DNA of 64,000 bases from VRUE01 sp963732225 (GCA_963732225.1 CAVSYR010000002.1:310001-374000), one strand, 5' to 3'. Positions 56,392-64,000 are shown, counted from the stretch's first letter. Numbers and translations: made by a program. The notes: generated by a model from the letters alone, not told the origin.

Positions 56392-57603
56392 GTGAATCAA
56401 CCACATGCATCGATCCGGCCGGTGGTGGTCGCACTCGCCCTGGCTGCCGCCTTGAGCCTGGCGCTGCTGCCAAGCCTTGCCTCGGCCCACTCGTCCCACG
56501 ACCGTGGTCACCACGGTGGGTACCACCACTTCCCGCACCATCCTGGCCACGGCCATCCCGGCAAAAGCCACGGCCATGGTCACGGCAAGCGCGACCTGAC
56601 GGTCATGACCCAGAACATGTATCTGGGATCCAGCCTCAACCCGGCGCTTGAAGCGACGACTCCGGAAGCGTTCGTCGAAGCCGTGGCGCGGATCTACGCG
56701 ACCGTGCAGTACACGAACTTCCCGCAGCGCGCCGAAGCGATTGCCGACGAGGTTGAGGAAAACGAACCGGACCTGATCGGCCTGCAGGAGGTCAGCAAGT
56801 GGACGACAGGCGGCGTCAATCCGCCCGCCGGCTACGACTTCCTCGCCATCCTGGAAAACGATCTCGCAGCCCGTGGCCTGCACTACACGGCGGCATCGAT
56901 CGCCCATAACGCGAAAATCGGGCCGGCCCCGCTCGCCCTGGCCGAACAGGGCTGCGTCCAGCCGGGCCCGACGATCACCTGCTCAGTGGAACTCGAAGAT
57001 CGCGACGTGATCCTCGTCAACGACGACACGTCGGGACTGACCTGGACCAACCCCCAAAGCGGGCGCTACGCCACGCAGCAGGCGATTGAATCGCCGGTCG
57101 GCCCGCTCTCGTTCGACCGCGGCTGGGCCAGCATCGACGCGAGGCTGAAGCACCAGCCGTTCCGCTTCGTCGACACCCACCTCGAAACCGAGGAATCGCC
57201 GCTCGTGCAGCAGACGCAGGCCGCCGAATTCCTCGCCGGCCCCAGCAAAGGCGGGACGGTCATCGTCACCGGCGACTTCAACTCCGCCGCGGACGGTTCT
57301 ACGACCACCTCCTACGCGCAGCTCACCGCTCCCGGCAAGTTCCGCGACAGCTGGAACGAGAAATTGCTCGGGCCCGGCCTCTCCTGCTGCCAGGAGTCGA
57401 ACACCCCGCCGCTGGCGCCGGGAGCGCTGAACAACCCGGTCTCGACGCTGCGGACCCGGATTGACCTAATCCTCAGCCGCGGCGCCGCCCGCTCGGATGG
57501 CGACGATGCCGAACTGATCGGGGACTCGCCGTTCCAGGCGACTCCACCGTTCTGGCCCTCAGACCACGCTGGAGTGGTCAGCGAACTGAGTCTCGGAGGC
57601 TAG
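56392..57603 (+). CDS. Secreted endonuclease/exonuclease/phosphatase-family protein with His-rich segment
   Basis: Protein of 403 aa from GTG 56392 (GAGGAG seven bases upstream). Signal peptide 1-33 (VVVALALAAALSLALL, ASA-HS). Residues 34-67 are a histidine/glycine-rich stretch (HHPGHGHPGKSHGHGHGK), a probable metal-binding tether. The EEP fold follows: LTVMTQNMYLGSS, EPDLIGLQEVSKW with the catalytic Glu, RFVDTHLE, VIVTGDFNSAADG and WPSDHAGVVSEL with the terminal Asp-His. Substrate may be DNA, sphingolipid or phosphoinositide; the nearby inositol-lipid genes make the last worth considering. Confidence 0.88.
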   Translation: MNQPHASIRPVVVALALAAALSLALLPSLASAHSSHDRGHHGGYHHFPHHPGHGHPGKSHGHGHGKRDLTVMTQNMYLGSSLNPALEATTPEAFVEAVARIYATVQYTNFPQRAEAIADEVEENEPDLIGLQEVSKWTTGGVNPPAGYDFLAILENDLAARGLHYTAASIAHNAKIGPAPLALAEQGCVQPGPTITCSVELEDRDVILVNDDTSGLTWTNPQSGRYATQQAIESPVGPLSFDRGWASIDARLKHQPFRFVDTHLETEESPLVQQTQAAEFLAGPSKGGTVIVTGDFNSAADGSTTTSYAQLTAPGKFRDSWNEKLLGPGLSCCQESNTPPLAPGALNNPVSTLRTRIDLILSRGAARSDGDDAELIGDSPFQATPPFWPSDHAGVVSELSLGG

Positions 57604-57620
57604 CCAGCTCTCATAGGGAC

Positions 57621-57652
57621 CATCCCGGTGGGGCTCCGGCCCTACCGGGATG
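57621..57652. terminator. Hairpin between convergent genes
   Basis: CATCCCGGT (57621-57629) and ACCGGGATG (57644-57652) form a 9-bp stem between the EEP-family stop and the cytochrome c stop. Its position suits bidirectional termination for both genes. Confidence 0.65.
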
Positions 57653-57661
57653 GGCTGCCGC

Positions 57662-58069
57662 TCAACCCTCGCCGGCGGTGTGGGCAACGAATTCGGCGAC
57701 TTCTTTCGCCTGCTGCTCGTTGAGGATGCCGCCCGGCATCCGGCCCGGGGTCGTGGTGCTGTCGACGCCGTTTTCAACCGCGTTGAGGACGCGGCCTTCT
57801 ACCTGCCCCACTTCTTTGCCTTTTGCCGGGCCGGATGGCGTCAGCAGTTCGTCGAGATCCGGCGCGTAGTTGCCGTCGGTGCCGGCGGCGTAGAGCGTGT
57901 GGCAGGTGCCGCAATTGGTCTGGAAGAGGCTCTGGCCGCTCTTCAGGTTCGCGGGCACATCCTGGGCGCCGCGCGCGGCGTCGCCGTCATTGCGGAAGGC
58001 GAGCCACGGAATCAGCACGGCCAGGACGACCACCACCAAGCCAAAGACGATGAACGTTTTTTTGCTCAT
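57662..58069 (-). CDS. Membrane-anchored monohaem cytochrome c
   Basis: Protein of 135 aa from ATG 58069. TM anchor at 5-25 (FIVFGLVVVVLAVLIPWLAF), then SLFQTNCGTCHTLYAAG with the haem motif CGTCH, and the distal Met in PGRMPGGILNEQQAKEVAEFVA. The fold is class I, similar to c6/cbb3-linked small cytochromes. It overlaps the endonuclease III gene by 4 nt; no oxidase genes are nearby, so its redox partner is unknown. Confidence 0.9.
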   Translation of the reverse strand: MSKKTFIVFGLVVVVLAVLIPWLAFRNDGDAARGAQDVPANLKSGQSLFQTNCGTCHTLYAAGTDGNYAPDLDELLTPSGPAKGKEVGQVEGRVLNAVENGVDSTTTPGRMPGGILNEQQAKEVAEFVAHTAGEG

Positions 58070-58731
58070 TTGCGCCCGGCACGGTACCAGGGACACATTC
58101 GGCGTAGCTCGCACTCGCCGCAGCGTGGTTTCGGCCGGCAGACCTCGCGCCCGTGGCGGATCAGGTTCATGTGTAGCTCGTACGCGTCCTCGGGATCGAC
58201 GATCGCCTGCATCTCGTCGTGGGCACGTTCGAACGAGGCCTTCTCGGCAAAGAAGCCGAGCCGCCCGCCGACCCGGTGCACGTGCACGTCGACGGGGATC
58301 TCGGGGATGCCCCAGGAGAACATCAGCACGCAGGCCGCCGTTTTGCGCCCGACGCCCGGCAGCGAGTCCAGGTAAGCCATCGACTCGGCCGCGGGCGCCG
58401 TCTTCGTCCAGTCGAGGCTGGGGTCCTCGCCGAGCTGCTCGAGGATCGCCTGGATCCGCGGCGCCTTCTGCTTGCCCAAGCCACCGGGCCGGATCGCCTC
58501 CTCGACCGCACTGACCGGGGCGTCGCGCACTTCTTCCCACTCGGGAAAGCGCTCGCGCAGGGCGGCAAAGGCGCGGTCGCGGTTGCGGTCGTTGGTGTGC
58601 TGGGAGAGCACGGTCTTGATCAACTCGGCGATCGGGTGTCCATGCGGCTTGTTCACTGGCCGCCCGTACATCTCGCGCAGCCGGTCGCGGATCGCCCGCA
58701 CGCGGCGCTTCGGCGATCGCTTCCATTCCAT
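58066..58731 (-). CDS. nth: Endonuclease III-family DNA glycosylase
   Basis: Protein of 221 aa from ATG 58731. Helix-hairpin-helix with catalytic Lys (LDSLPGVGRKTAACVL), catalytic Asp in VDVHVHRVGGRLGFF, and QHTNDRNRDRAFAAL. The Fe-S loop is C-x5-C-x2-C-x5-C (CRPKPRCGECELRRMC), one residue shorter than the usual first spacing. It removes oxidised pyrimidines. Longer in-frame readings enter the divergent hydrolase and are rejected. Confidence 0.93.
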   Translation of the reverse strand: MEWKRSPKRRVRAIRDRLREMYGRPVNKPHGHPIAELIKTVLSQHTNDRNRDRAFAALRERFPEWEEVRDAPVSAVEEAIRPGGLGKQKAPRIQAILEQLGEDPSLDWTKTAPAAESMAYLDSLPGVGRKTAACVLMFSWGIPEIPVDVHVHRVGGRLGFFAEKASFERAHDEMQAIVDPEDAYELHMNLIRHGREVCRPKPRCGECELRRMCPWYRAGRK

Positions 58732-58764
58732 TGCCCGGACCCTAGCCAGGCATATGGTTCGGGC

Positions 58765-59583
58765 GTGGTCGCGATCGAAGAGGGGCAGCTGCGGGTCGAC
58801 GGAGTCAACGTCTTCTACCGGCGCGTCCCGGGTGAGGGAACGCCGACCGTCTACTGCCATGGCAACCCGACCCACGGTGAGGACTGGCTTCCTTTCCTCG
58901 AACGGGGAGATGGCCCGGCGATCGCGATCGACATGCCCGGCTGGGGTCGCTCGGACCACCCCGACCCGGCCGACTTCGACTACTCGATGTACGGGCTCTC
59001 GGTCTTCCTCGAACGCTGCCTCGAGCAGCTCGGCATCGGTCGCCGCAAGCTGGTCGTCCACGATTGGGGCTGCCTGGCGCTGATCGGCGCTCAGCGACGG
59101 CCGGAGCTGGTCGAGAAGCTGGTGGTGATGAACGCGGTGCCGTTGCTGCCCGGCTACCGCTGGCACTGGGTCGCCCAGATCTGGCGCCGCCGCGGCCTCG
59201 GCGAGCTCGCCAACGCGACCACCACCAAGACCTCGATGGGTTTGATCATGCGCCAGCTCTCCGGCGACCGCCGGCCGATGCCACCCCAGTTCATCGAGAT
59301 GATCTGGCGCCACCTGGACCACGGCACGAACGAGGCGACGCTCGCCCTCTACCGCCACGCCGACCCCGACCGCCTCGCCCTCGCTGGCAAGGACCTGAGC
59401 CGCATCGCCTGCCCCGCGCTCGTCCTCTGGGGAGCCAACGATCCCTTCCTCAAGCCACGCTTCGCCGAGGCATACGCCGACGCCCTTCCAAATTCAACGA
59501 TCCAGCTCGTCCCGGCCGCCGGCCACTGGCCTTGGATAGACGATGCTCGCGTAGTGGACGACGTCTTGGAGTTCATCCGCTAA
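58765..59583 (+). CDS. Alpha/beta hydrolase, haloalkane-dehalogenase-like
   Basis: Protein of 272 aa from GTG 58765. HGNPTHGEDW (oxyanion and halide-site Asn), nucleophile Asp in VVHDWGCLALIG with the neighbouring Trp, acid Asp in LVLWGANDPFLKP and His in PAAGHWPWIDD. Asp nucleophile plus HGN and DW points to haloalkane dehalogenases or related epoxide/ester hydrolases rather than serine esterases. Second halide-binding Trp cannot be assigned by eye, so the substrate is open. Confidence 0.85.
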   Translation: MVAIEEGQLRVDGVNVFYRRVPGEGTPTVYCHGNPTHGEDWLPFLERGDGPAIAIDMPGWGRSDHPDPADFDYSMYGLSVFLERCLEQLGIGRRKLVVHDWGCLALIGAQRRPELVEKLVVMNAVPLLPGYRWHWVAQIWRRRGLGELANATTTKTSMGLIMRQLSGDRRPMPPQFIEMIWRHLDHGTNEATLALYRHADPDRLALAGKDLSRIACPALVLWGANDPFLKPRFAEAYADALPNSTIQLVPAAGHWPWIDDARVVDDVLEFIR

Positions 59584-59597
59584 CCGAGACGGCAACT

Positions 59598-59632
59598 CGG
59601 ACGGGTGGCTCCCCTGTGACAGGACCCGTCCG
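59598..59632. repeat. Short hairpin related to the 95-bp repeat
   Basis: CGGACGGGT (59598-59606) and ACCCGTCCG (59624-59632) are perfect 9-bp arms; inside is CCTG-TGA-CAGG. The minus strand reads ACGGGTCCTGTC, then CAGGGGA, then CCACC, matching the end of the repeats in E2 and grpE apart from a shorter loop. It follows the hydrolase stop by 14 bp and may also terminate that gene. Confidence 0.65.
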
Positions 59633-59639
59633 CTGTTTC

Positions 59640-59655
59640 CGCCCGTTAACGGGCG
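59640..59655. promoter_or_regulatory. 16-bp perfect palindrome before the PAP2 gene
   Basis: CGCCCGTTAACGGGCG, followed at 59659-59664 by TACAAT, a good -10 box about 10 bases before the GTG start. The palindrome covers the region just upstream of the -10 and could be an operator. The -35 region is poor. Confidence 0.5.
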
Positions 59656-59673
59656 AATTACAATTGGCCGTCC

Positions 59674-60456
59674 GTGTCTCGCGCCCTCGCCCGCATCGGA
59701 ACCAAGCTGCCCCAAGGCTGGGGCGACGCCGGCCGCCAGCTCGGGATCCTCGTCCTGGTCGACATCGCCTACGAGCTGGTCCGCGGTATCGCCGACGGCC
59801 AGCGCTCCGACGCGATCGCCCACGGCCAGCAGGTGATCGACTTCGAGCGCTCCGCCCACCTCCTCTTCGAGCCCAGCGTCCAGGCTTTCTTCCTGCCCAC
59901 GCGCTGGGTGATCGACCTCGCCAACCAGCTCTACCTCAACGCCCAGTTCTCGATCGCCCTGGGCTTCCTGATCTGGCTCTACCTCTTCCGCAACGAGTCC
60001 TATTACTTCGTGCGCAACATGTTCGTCGTCTCGATGGGCTTCGCCCTGATCGGCTACACGCTCTTCCCAACCGCGCCGCCGCGGATGTTCCCCCACGATG
60101 GCTTCGTCGACACGATCACCGACTTCTCCAACGTCAACCACGACTCCTCGCTGGCCAAAGTCTTCATCAATCCCTACGCCGCGGTGCCGAGCATGCACTG
60201 CGCCTTCGCCGCGATGATCGGCATCACCGGGGTGCGCGTCTGCCGCCACTGGTGGTCGAGGGCCTGGTGGGCGTTCTGGCCGCTGCTGATCGCCTGGGTC
60301 GTAATCGTCACCGGCAACCACTACTGGGTCGACGTCGCGCTCGGCTGGATGGTCGCCGGCGCTTCCGCCCTCGTAGCCCAGCGCCTGCTCGCCCGGGCCC
60401 GTCCCGAAGCCTGGGCCTGGGGCCGTCCCGCCCGCGCCCGGGAGGCGGAGGCCTAG
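59674..60456 (+). CDS. PAP2-family membrane phosphatase/transferase (inositolphosphotransferase-like)
   Basis: Protein of 260 aa from GTG 59674. Six likely membrane segments. The catalytic motifs are AAVPSMHCAFAAMIG (C2, His) and TGNHYWVDVALGWMVAG (C3, His and Asp), the pattern of the Aur1/inositol phosphorylceramide synthase-like PAP2 branch; the FPTAPPRMF segment before is also typical. Members transfer or remove lipid phosphate head groups. Followed after 59 bp by a CDP-alcohol phosphotransferase, so a role in inositol-lipid metabolism is probable. Confidence 0.88.
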   Translation: MSRALARIGTKLPQGWGDAGRQLGILVLVDIAYELVRGIADGQRSDAIAHGQQVIDFERSAHLLFEPSVQAFFLPTRWVIDLANQLYLNAQFSIALGFLIWLYLFRNESYYFVRNMFVVSMGFALIGYTLFPTAPPRMFPHDGFVDTITDFSNVNHDSSLAKVFINPYAAVPSMHCAFAAMIGITGVRVCRHWWSRAWWAFWPLLIAWVVIVTGNHYWVDVALGWMVAGASALVAQRLLARARPEAWAWGRPARAREAEA

Positions 60457-60515
60457 CCGCACAGCGCGGGTTCGGGGGTGGCGTCTGGTCCCCCGCGCCC
60501 GGTAGCCTCAGCTCG

Positions 60516-61181
60516 ATGGAGTCTTCGGCGCCCCCCAGGGCCCCCGGCCCTCGCCGCAACGGTCGCCAGGCCCGCAATGGCCAGGAGCTACGCGCCTACG
60601 CCCGCGATCGCTTGATCGAGTCGCGGCTGACCCCGAACGCGATCTCAATCGCCGGCCTGATCGGCAACCTGATCGCGGCCGGCCTGGTCACCCAGCGCTA
60701 CTTCTTTCTCGCCGGGATCGCCTTCATCGTCGGCTCGGTGATGGACACGCTCGACGGGCGCTACTCGCGCATGTCGGGCAAGGGCTCGCTCTTCGGCGCC
60801 TTCCTCGACTCGACCTTGGACCGGATCGAGGAGGGGATCGTGCTCGCCGCCGTCGCCGGCTACTTCGCCGTCAACGGCCAGGACTTCGCCGCCGCGATGT
60901 GCGTCGTCGCTGTGCTCGGCTCGCTGATGGTCTCCTACACGCGGGCCCGCGCCGAGGCGCTCGGGGTCGAGTGCAAGGTGGGGTTGGCCACGCGTCCCGT
61001 GCGGGTAGTCATACTCTCCATCGGCTTGGTCTTCGCCAAGGGCGCTGGAATCGGCAATTTCGAACTGCTTGCGCCTTCGGTCTACCTGATCGCGGCGCTG
61101 ACCATCATCACCACGATCCAGCGTGTATGGCACGTCCGAAACCAGCTTTCAAACGAGGGGCCGGACCCAACAGATCTGTAA
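60516..61181 (+). CDS. CDP-alcohol phosphatidyltransferase, probable phosphatidylinositol-phosphate synthase
   Basis: Protein of 221 aa from ATG 60516; the frame is open much further upstream but only as a shadow. The family motif appears as DGRYSRMSGKGSLFGAFLDSTLDR (Asp-Gly, then Gly-x3-Asp-x3-Asp), with Ser where Ala is common before Arg. NAISIAGLIGNLIAAGLV starts TM1; about six segments follow. With ino1 61 bp downstream, it most likely joins CDP-diacylglycerol to inositol phosphate. Phosphatidylglycerol-phosphate synthase is the alternative. Confidence 0.88.
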   Translation: MESSAPPRAPGPRRNGRQARNGQELRAYARDRLIESRLTPNAISIAGLIGNLIAAGLVTQRYFFLAGIAFIVGSVMDTLDGRYSRMSGKGSLFGAFLDSTLDRIEEGIVLAAVAGYFAVNGQDFAAAMCVVAVLGSLMVSYTRARAEALGVECKVGLATRPVRVVILSIGLVFAKGAGIGNFELLAPSVYLIAALTIITTIQRVWHVRNQLSNEGPDPTDL

Positions 61182-61242
61182 CCAGTCGCGGCCCAGGGTG
61201 TCCCTTGCCACCTAGCCCGATCGAGGAAGGACTTCGAATTAC

Positions 61243-62424
61243 ATGAGCGATAGCAACGGAGCAAACGGCAGCAGCAACGGCGCCGGCCGCACGGACGAGA
61301 AAGTCCGTGTCGCGATTGTCGGCACCGGCAACTGCGCCAACAGCTTCATCCAGGGTGTCCAGTACTACAAGGACGCCGACCCCTCGGAGGAAGTGCCCGG
61401 CCTGATGCACGTCGACCTGGGCGGCTACCACGTCGGCGACGTCGAGTTCGTCGCCGCCTTCGACATCGACTCCGAGAAGGTCGGCAAGGACCTCTCCGAG
61501 GCGATCTGGTCCGGCCAGAACGACACGATCAAATTCGCCGAGGTACCCAACCTGGGCGTCAAGGTCGAGCGCGGCATGACTCTCGACGGCCTCGGCAAGT
61601 ACCTGAAGGAGAAGATCACCAAGGCGCCGGGCGAAACCGCTGACGTCGTCGGCATCCTCAAGGAGACCAAGGCGGACGTGCTGGTCTGTTACCTGCCGGT
61701 CGGCTCCGAGGACGCGACCAAGTGGTACGTCGAGCAGGCGCTCAAGGCGGGCGTCGGCTTCGTCAACTGCCTACCGGTCTTCATCGCCCGCGAGGACTAC
61801 TGGGACAAGCGCTTCAAAGAGGCCGGCCTGCCGATCATCGGCGACGACATCAAGTCTCAGGTCGGGGCGACGATCGTTCACCGTCAGCTGGCCCGCCTCT
61901 TCCACGACCGCGGCGTTCGCGTCGAGCGCACCTCGCAGCTCAACGTCGGCGGCAACATGGACTTCTACAACATGCTCGAGCGCGAGCGGCTCGACTCGAA
62001 GAAGATCTCCAAGACCAATGCGGTCACCTCGATCATGGGCCACGATCTGCCCGCCGAGAGCGTCCACGTCGGACCCTCCGACTACGTGCCCTGGCTGACT
62101 GACCGCAAGTGGGCGCACATCCGGCTCGAGGGCAAAGCCTTCGGCGACGTGCCGCTCAACGTCGAGCTCAAGCTCGAGGTCTGGGACTCGCCCAACTCGG
62201 CCGGCGTCGTGATCGACGCGGTGCGGCTGATCAAGCTGGCGCTCAACAATGGCATCGCCGGCCAGCTCGACGGTCCCTCCAGCTACCTGATGAAGTCGCC
62301 GCACTCGCAGCGTCCCGACGATGAAGCGCGCGAACAGACCGAGGAGTTCATCGCGGCCAACGCGCGCGGCAAGTCGCGGGCGGCAAAGAAGACGGCCGAC
62401 GCGGCGAACAAGGCCAAGGCTTAG
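61243..62424 (+). CDS. ino1: Inositol-3-phosphate synthase
   Basis: Protein of 393 aa. After a Ser/Asn/Gly-rich head, VRVAIVGTGNCANSFIQGVQYYKD binds NAD; LMHVDLGGYHVGDVEFVAAFDID, SQLNVGGNMDFYNMLERERLDSKKISKTNAV and KLALNNGIAGQLDGPSSYLMKSPHSQ are the actinobacterial-type blocks, the last with catalytic lysines. It cyclises glucose 6-phosphate. A charged Lys/Ala tail (AAKKTADAANKAKA) ends the protein. A strong terminator follows. Confidence 0.95.
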   Translation: MSDSNGANGSSNGAGRTDEKVRVAIVGTGNCANSFIQGVQYYKDADPSEEVPGLMHVDLGGYHVGDVEFVAAFDIDSEKVGKDLSEAIWSGQNDTIKFAEVPNLGVKVERGMTLDGLGKYLKEKITKAPGETADVVGILKETKADVLVCYLPVGSEDATKWYVEQALKAGVGFVNCLPVFIAREDYWDKRFKEAGLPIIGDDIKSQVGATIVHRQLARLFHDRGVRVERTSQLNVGGNMDFYNMLERERLDSKKISKTNAVTSIMGHDLPAESVHVGPSDYVPWLTDRKWAHIRLEGKAFGDVPLNVELKLEVWDSPNSAGVVIDAVRLIKLALNNGIAGQLDGPSSYLMKSPHSQRPDDEAREQTEEFIAANARGKSRAAKKTADAANKAKA

Positions 62425-62427
62425 CTG

Positions 62428-62449
62428 AGAGCCCGCCTCGGCGGGCTCT
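62428..62449 (+). terminator. Intrinsic terminator after ino1
   Basis: AGAGCCCGCC-TC-GGCGGGCTCT is a perfect 10-bp stem starting 4 bases after the stop, followed by TT and A. The next gene begins 15 bp later, so it may attenuate rather than stop transcription. Confidence 0.75.
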
Positions 62450-62463
62450 TATGCTGCTCCCCT

Positions 62464-63741
62464 GTGCCGGCTGAGCGCCTCTCGATAGTCCAGGTCACGC
62501 CTCACCGGCGTGGCACCGAGAACCCCGTCAACCGCTACGTCAAGCGGGTCTCGGAGGAGTTGGAGCGCCGCGGCCACAGCGTGCGGGTCGCCGGCGTCGG
62601 CGATCAGGTCAAAAAGCTGCTGCGGGCCTCTTCCGCGGACATCGTCCATGTCCACGACCCGTTCGCCCCGCGCGTCTCCTCGACTGCGCTGCGCAACTCC
62701 TCGGCGCTCAACGTCGCCACCTTCCACGCGCCCCAGGAGCGGCTGCTCTCGACCCAGGTGGCACGACCGCTGGTTGAGATCTTCTTCGGCCGCCTCGATG
62801 CTCGCACGGTGGCCTCGTCTGCGACGGGGAAGCTGCTGGAGCGCTACTTCCCGGCTTCTTATGAGCTGGTCGAACCGGGTGGGGACGGGCGCGAGTGGTC
62901 CCGGGTCGCCGAGGAGCTCGAGGCGATCTACCTGCGCCTGGCCGCGCGGCGCCACGATCCGACCGGCAACGAAGCGGTGCGTCGGCGTATCGCCAAGCGG
63001 CCGCTGATCGAGGTCGACCTGCACATGCACACCGACCACTCGCCCGATTGCGCGACCCCGGTCGAGGTGTTGCTGGAGACGGCGCGCGACCGCGGCCTCG
63101 GCGCGATCGCGATCACCGACCACAACGAGGTCTCAGGGGCGCTGGAGGCGCGTCGCATCGCCGAGGGGATGGGTGACATCAAGGTGATCGTCGCCGAGGA
63201 GGTGAAGACGGCCGAGCAGGGTGAGGTGATCGGGCTCTTTCTCGAGGAGAAGATCCCCAAGGGGATGACGATGGCGGAGACGATCGCGGCGATCCGCGCC
63301 CAGGGCGGCTTGGTCTACGTGCCGCATCCCTTCGACCGCTTCCACTCGGTGCCCGACTACGAGCACCTGCTCGACATGGTCGAGGAGATCGACGTGCTCG
63401 AGGTCTTCAACCCGCGCGTCGCCCTGACCGCCTTCAACGAGGAGGCCGAACGCTTCGCCAGCAAGTACCGGATCGTGCCGGGCGCGGGCTCCGACAGCCA
63501 CGTCGCCCAGGGACTGGGCAGCGTGCGGGTGCGGATCCACGACTTCGAGGGGCCCGAGGAGTTCCTCGAGGCGATGCGCGACGCCGACATCACCCGCAAG
63601 CACAAGAACCTGGTCTACGTGCAGACGCTGAAGCTGCTGCAGACGGCGGGCCGGCCGAAGGCGCCCAAACGCAGCGTTCCCGACGCCAAGCCGGTGCGCG
63701 GCGGCCGTCCGCGCAAACGCCGACCGGCGAGCAAGAGCTGA
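62464..63741 (+). CDS. Chimera: truncated GT4 glycosyltransferase N-domain fused to a PHP phosphoesterase
   Basis: Protein of 425 aa from GTG 62464. Residues 1-135 are a GT-B N-domain (VTPHRRGTENPVNRYVKRVSEELERRGH, ADIVHVHDPFAPR, NVATFHAP). Residues 136-163 (LVEPGGDGREWSRVAEELEAIYLRLAARR) match the very end of such enzymes, so the nucleotide-sugar half is missing. Residues 180-400 are PHP: DLHMHTDHSPDC, AITDHNEVSG, VPHPFDRFHS and GAGSDSHVAQ supply the metal ligands. The end is Lys/Arg-rich. It lies beside ino1; hydrolysis of an inositol or sugar phosphate is possible but unproven. Confidence 0.85.
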   Translation: MPAERLSIVQVTPHRRGTENPVNRYVKRVSEELERRGHSVRVAGVGDQVKKLLRASSADIVHVHDPFAPRVSSTALRNSSALNVATFHAPQERLLSTQVARPLVEIFFGRLDARTVASSATGKLLERYFPASYELVEPGGDGREWSRVAEELEAIYLRLAARRHDPTGNEAVRRRIAKRPLIEVDLHMHTDHSPDCATPVEVLLETARDRGLGAIAITDHNEVSGALEARRIAEGMGDIKVIVAEEVKTAEQGEVIGLFLEEKIPKGMTMAETIAAIRAQGGLVYVPHPFDRFHSVPDYEHLLDMVEEIDVLEVFNPRVALTAFNEEAERFASKYRIVPGAGSDSHVAQGLGSVRVRIHDFEGPEEFLEAMRDADITRKHKNLVYVQTLKLLQTAGRPKAPKRSVPDAKPVRGGRPRKRRPASKS

Positions 63742-64000
63742 TGCAGGCGGGGCGGGCGAGAGGAGGCGAGGCGGCCTCGTCAAAGAGAGCGCCCAGCCCC
63801 ATGCCCACCACCGACGACGAGATCAAGGAGAAGTACCTCGAGCGCGCGATCCGCGAGCTCAACCAGCTGACCCACGATCTCCAGTCCTGCCCCCACTGCC
63901 CGCGCGGCAAGCTGATGCCGGTGCTCGGCTCCGGCCACCCGCAGGCGGACGTCTTCATGCTCAAGCACGCTCCCGCGGCGGCCGAGATCGAAGAGGGCGT
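63741..64000 (+). CDS. Uracil-DNA glycosylase-family protein (3'-truncated by window)
   Basis: Open to the window edge from ATG 63741 or, more likely, ATG 63801 (MPTTDDEIKEKYLERAIRELNQL). The stretch SCPHCPRGKLMPVLGSGHPQADVFMLKHAPAAAEIEEG follows the family-4/5-like UDG pattern: Cys pair near the start, then G-S-G-x-P-x-A and A-P-x-x-x-E. The catalytic core lies beyond the edge, so activity cannot be judged. ATG 63741 overlaps the previous stop. Confidence 0.7.
   Translation, partial: MQAGRARGGEAASSKRAPSPMPTTDDEIKEKYLERAIRELNQLTHDLQSCPHCPRGKLMPVLGSGHPQADVFMLKHAPAAAEIEEG

Overview
The window looks like chromosome of a high-GC actinobacterium, most likely class Thermoleophilia (Solirubrobacterales-like). 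The reasons are an HspR-controlled dnaK-grpE-dnaJ-hspR-clpB operon, an actinobacterial-type inositol-phosphate synthase beside a CDP-alcohol phosphotransferase, a bifunctional ThiS-ThiG, frequent GTG/TTG starts, very short gaps and many 1-4 nt gene overlaps. The assignment is inference; there is no 16S gene here. No gap between genes reaches 300 bases; the longest (about 200 bp, 56192-56391) holds the dnaK promoter.

Layout. 1-3.5 kb: a probable DNA-processing/defence operon (tail of an unknown gene, HerA-type ATPase, NurA-type nuclease), visibly less GC-rich than the rest and next to a tRNA-Ala. 3.5-5.3 kb: two tRNA-Ala genes enclosing an acidic protein and a PD-(D/E)XK endonuclease. 5.3-8.2 kb: a compact RiPP-like locus with two homologous 33-residue precursor peptides, a radical SAM enzyme with a fused PqqD/RRE-like domain, an HPr-kinase-like protein and a free PqqD-like protein. 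8.2-18.7 kb: lipoate and 2-oxoacid dehydrogenase genes (lipA, lipB, E2, E1 beta, E1 alpha, E3) with a membrane protein, a secreted protein, a DsbA-fold protein and a VapBC pair between them. 18.7-22.2 kb: thiamine genes (thiE, thiO, thiSG) with a TPP riboswitch, then tRNA-Lys. 22.3-24.9 kb: asparagine synthase and a LOG-family hydrolase. 24.9-46.6 kb: purine genes all on the minus strand in biosynthetic-operon order (purD-E-B, purC-S-Q-L, purF-N-H), interrupted by two accessory blocks: a TetR/MFS pair, and a block with P450, a decayed cyclase, a GST-like protein, a type I restriction-modification system and a second VapBC-type pair. 46.6-49.6 kb: GYD-domain protein, a long perfect hairpin, a multi-domain peptidoglycan hydrolase and a membrane-anchored partner. 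49.7-56.2 kb: heat-shock operon. 56.4-64 kb: secreted EEP-family protein, cytochrome c, endonuclease III, haloalkane-dehalogenase-like hydrolase, then a probable inositol-phospholipid group (PAP2-like protein, CDP-alcohol phosphotransferase, inositol-phosphate synthase, glycosyltransferase/PHP chimera) and the start of a uracil-DNA-glycosylase-like gene.

The most unusual content is (1) the twin-precursor RiPP locus at 5.3-8.2 kb; (2) a 95-bp repeat lying in the same reading frame inside both the E2 gene and grpE, with a shorter hairpin relative at 59.6 kb; (3) two tandem tRNA-T-arm-like segments inside the E2 linker; and (4) a 101-bp element with 16-bp terminal inverted repeats that carries the stop codons of two convergent genes. 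All calls are by reading only; no database search was run.
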